Program-made: the position numbers and the translations under genes
Notes under the pieces: model-generated
The model's input: the letters and a program-made list of their open reading frames with translations, nothing else
Databases searched by the model: none
Told to the model about the DNA's origin: nothing
Source of the DNA: a virus
Length of the DNA: 58,642 nt
Virus record (IMG/VR): IMGVR_UViG_3300034683_000065
Location: 1 to 58,642 of that record
Reading direction: 5' to 3' (one strand)
Shown here: one piece after another, positions 56,978-58,642 of the stretch
How positions within the stretch are numbered: position 1 is the stretch's first letter
How the letters are laid out: every line of letters begins with the position of its first letter

Positions 56978-57973
56978 TTAGTACTTCGTGACAGCGCACA
57001 TGAACTTGATGAGCCAAGCCGAGTTAAGGATAACAGCGGTCTGGCAGGTCTTCCAACCCACGTGACCACGCTGACCGAGGGGGTCAGAGTCGGACGGAGT
57101 GGGGTTGACGACCATGGGGGTCAGAGCATTGGCGCCCTTCAGGGGCACGATGCCGTACGAGTCACGAGCGATGACAAACGAGGTGTACACGTCAGCCTTG
57201 GTGCCGGTGGTGGACTCAACGTTGGTCGGAGTGTCACCAGTGTCGGGAGACACAGGCAGCAGCGTCGTCCACACGAAGCGAACACCTTCGACAGAACCAA
57301 TCTCGTTTTCCCAAGCGGACTGCTGACCGTAGTCAACGGCGTCCTTGAAGCCAGGGATGCTACGGATGTCGGCTTCCATGGAGGGGTGCACGATCCACAC
57401 GTAGGAGGGCTGGATGTTCTTGGTGTCGAAGCTGGGGGTAGAACGAACGATCGAGGTGATCGGACGAGCCATCTGCGAACGCATCTTGCGCAGAACCTTG
57501 CGCACGTCGCCAAGCGTGATAGCCTTGGCAACAGTGGCGGGGGACGTGGCAGCATCAGAGTACACAACGTTGGTCGAAGCGTTCAGAACGCCCATACGAA
57601 CCGTTTCGATCATCTGAGCGGCCTGCTCACCAAGGACTTCCACAGCGCTCTTCAGCACGGGGTCTTCGTTGGTGTCCATAACCATGTCAGAGATGATGAC
57701 GCGGTCACCGTACTGAGCCACAGTGGCGGTCACGTCCGTGGGGACGAGAGCCTTCGCCGGGGGCGTGGTGGCTTCGGTAAGGGCCTGCGGGGTCGCGTCG
57801 AGCGCTTCGAAGCGACGGAACTTGACAACCTTGGTGCTGTTGGTGGGCAGAACATAGGTCTGGCCAAACTTTTCCAGCACGAGGTAGGGCAGCGCCCGCA
57901 CGAGCATCTGCGTAGCAGCGTGAGCGCAAGTGCGGTTGCTGATGGTAGAAGTAGTATTGATAGTGTCAGCCAT
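56978..57973 (-). CDS. Major capsid protein, N4-gp56 type
   Basis: A 331-aa protein. EKFGQTYVLPTNSTKVVKFRR, ALTEATTPPAKAL, VTATVAQYGDRVIISD and the following lines match the N4-gp56 family of HK97-fold capsid proteins. GC-rich codon bias fits the most abundant virion protein. It lies just downstream of the scaffold. Confidence 0.93.
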   Translation of the reverse strand: MADTINTTSTISNRTCAHAATQMLVRALPYLVLEKFGQTYVLPTNSTKVVKFRRFEALDATPQALTEATTPPAKALVPTDVTATVAQYGDRVIISDMVMDTNEDPVLKSAVEVLGEQAAQMIETVRMGVLNASTNVVYSDAATSPATVAKAITLGDVRKVLRKMRSQMARPITSIVRSTPSFDTKNIQPSYVWIVHPSMEADIRSIPGFKDAVDYGQQSAWENEIGSVEGVRFVWTTLLPVSPDTGDTPTNVESTTGTKADVYTSFVIARDSYGIVPLKGANALTPMVVNPTPSDSDPLGQRGHVGWKTCQTAVILNSAWLIKFMCAVTKY

Positions 57974-58027
57974 TGTGATTAATTACTCCACACAGAGAAT
58001 ATTTTAGTTTTACTTTTACACACGCTT

Positions 58028-58642
58028 TTAAAAAGTACCTGCGCGGGCTCGCGCTTCGTACTCTTTGGCGTATGCGTCGAACGCTGCAGCAAAGTCGTCA
58101 GGGATTTCGTTAGACTTCTGCTCCTGCGGAGTGCTTTTCTTAGAAGGCACAGACAGTGCAGCAAGGACCTTCTTAACAATCGCGTCCTCGTCTGAGGGCT
58201 GATTCTTAGTCTGGGTCGGAGTCTTGGACGGAGAAGACTTACTTTGCGGTGCGTTGACGTTTTTGGTGCTCAAGTTCCTGGCTGCCTTGTAGTCGTTAAG
58301 AAGTGCGATCACTTGATCAGAGCTACCGCGCTCAGCGACGTACACTGCACCAGTCCGTGCTACAGGGGGAAGAGATTCTATCCACTGAAGCAGGTCGAAT
58401 CCGCCAACAATTTCGTCGAAGTCAGGGTGAGCGTTACGAATAGCGTTCAAGTGCGCGTTAGTTTCAGAAGTGTCGATGTGCGATTCGATAGGGCGAACAC
58501 GCTTATCTACCTCAGAAGTAACAGACTTCAGAGCTTTCTGAACCTGACGTTCAACGTACTCCTGCATCGGCTTAGCGAAGTCAGGAAACTCTTCCATGAG
58601 CTCCTTAAAAGAGTCAGGAAGATCGGGTTCGTCTGCAGCATC
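58028..58642 (-). CDS. Scaffolding protein, C-terminal part
   Basis: Continuation of the frame starting at 535 across the join. From MEEFPDFAKPM onward it is helical and charged, ending in an Arg/Ala-rich tail (DDFAAAFDAYAKEYEARARAGTF) that probably binds capsid protein. The part 58516-58642 repeats positions 1-127. Confidence 0.85.
   Translation of the reverse strand, partial: DAADEPDLPDSFKELMEEFPDFAKPMQEYVERQVQKALKSVTSEVDKRVRPIESHIDTSETNAHLNAIRNAHPDFDEIVGGFDLLQWIESLPPVARTGAVYVAERGSSDQVIALLNDYKAARNLSTKNVNAPQSKSSPSKTPTQTKNQPSDEDAIVKKVLAALSVPSKKSTPQEQKSNEIPDDFAAAFDAYAKEYEARARAGTF
58516..58642. repeat. Terminal direct repeat, copy 2 (circular-assembly overlap)
   Basis: Exact copy of positions 1-127. 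After removing one copy the circular genome is 58,515 bp. Confidence 0.95.

Noticed and set aside
1-58642. Phage single-subunit RNA polymerase, integrase, repressor or CRISPR array
   Set aside because: None was recognised; promoters look sigma70-like and no lysogeny genes or spacer-repeat arrays were seen.

Overview
This window is the whole genome of a virulent, short-tailed (podovirus-type) phage, assembled as a circle. The first 127 bases recur exactly at the end (1-127 = 58516-58642), so the unique genome is about 58.5 kb, and the scaffolding gene is cut by the arbitrary linearisation point. The head module has an N4-gp56-type major capsid protein, a 702-aa portal and a large terminase. 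Replication uses a T7-like family A DNA polymerase, with primase and DnaB-type helicase as separate genes. No phage RNA polymerase was found, so the host enzyme probably transcribes everything from sigma70-like promoters. The closest known plan is the RNA-polymerase-less T7-like phages of the SIO1/VpV262 type (inference). A Gram-negative host is likely, from the M15 endolysin, the Lar-like protein and the tail-fibre type.

Layout. The genome is split into two arms that run from a divergent control region at about 5.3-7.3 kb to a convergent bidirectional terminator at about 37.8 kb. The leftward (minus) arm is the virion operon. From 5268 down through the join to 37838 it encodes a small membrane protein, TerS, TerL, portal, scaffold, capsid, three small head-associated proteins, a beta-helix protein, two neck adaptors, fibre proteins and a fibre chaperone, the nozzle, four ejection proteins (one of 2080 aa) and a 3-TM holin. 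The rightward (plus) arm starts with an HU-like gene. After about 1 kb of gene-free, repeat-rich DNA comes a GC-rich early region (7.3-19.3 kb) of many small unknown genes, and then a replication and nucleotide-metabolism region (19.4-37.8 kb). That last region holds zinc-ribbon proteins, an M20/M28/M42-like peptidase, primase, helicase, polymerase, a candidate SSB, a PD-(D/E)XK exonuclease, endonuclease I, a MazG-like protein, ThyX-like protein, DNA ligase, M15 endolysin, a deoxyribosyltransferase-like protein, a DHH phosphoesterase and a ParB/Srx-like protein.

The most unusual feature is the amount of apparently structured non-coding RNA in the early arm. A region of about 735 nt (7873-8609) has its own promoter, a 14-bp long-range helix starting at the predicted first base, and a 12-bp-stem terminator. 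A second region of about 670 nt (14742-15413) ends in six consecutive perfect hairpins. A 151-nt element (16590-16740) folds into four nested helices. Smaller structured elements lie at 18622-18763, 28806-28919 and 37270-37410. Nearly every junction between small early genes also carries a strong hairpin, and four of these are followed at a fixed distance by a TACAAY -10-like box. Other notable points are a near-palindromic divergent promoter, several long out-of-frame overlaps, micro-ORFs, many zinc-ribbon proteins and a GC-shifted receptor-binding cassette. All calls come from reading the sequence; no database search or folding program was run.
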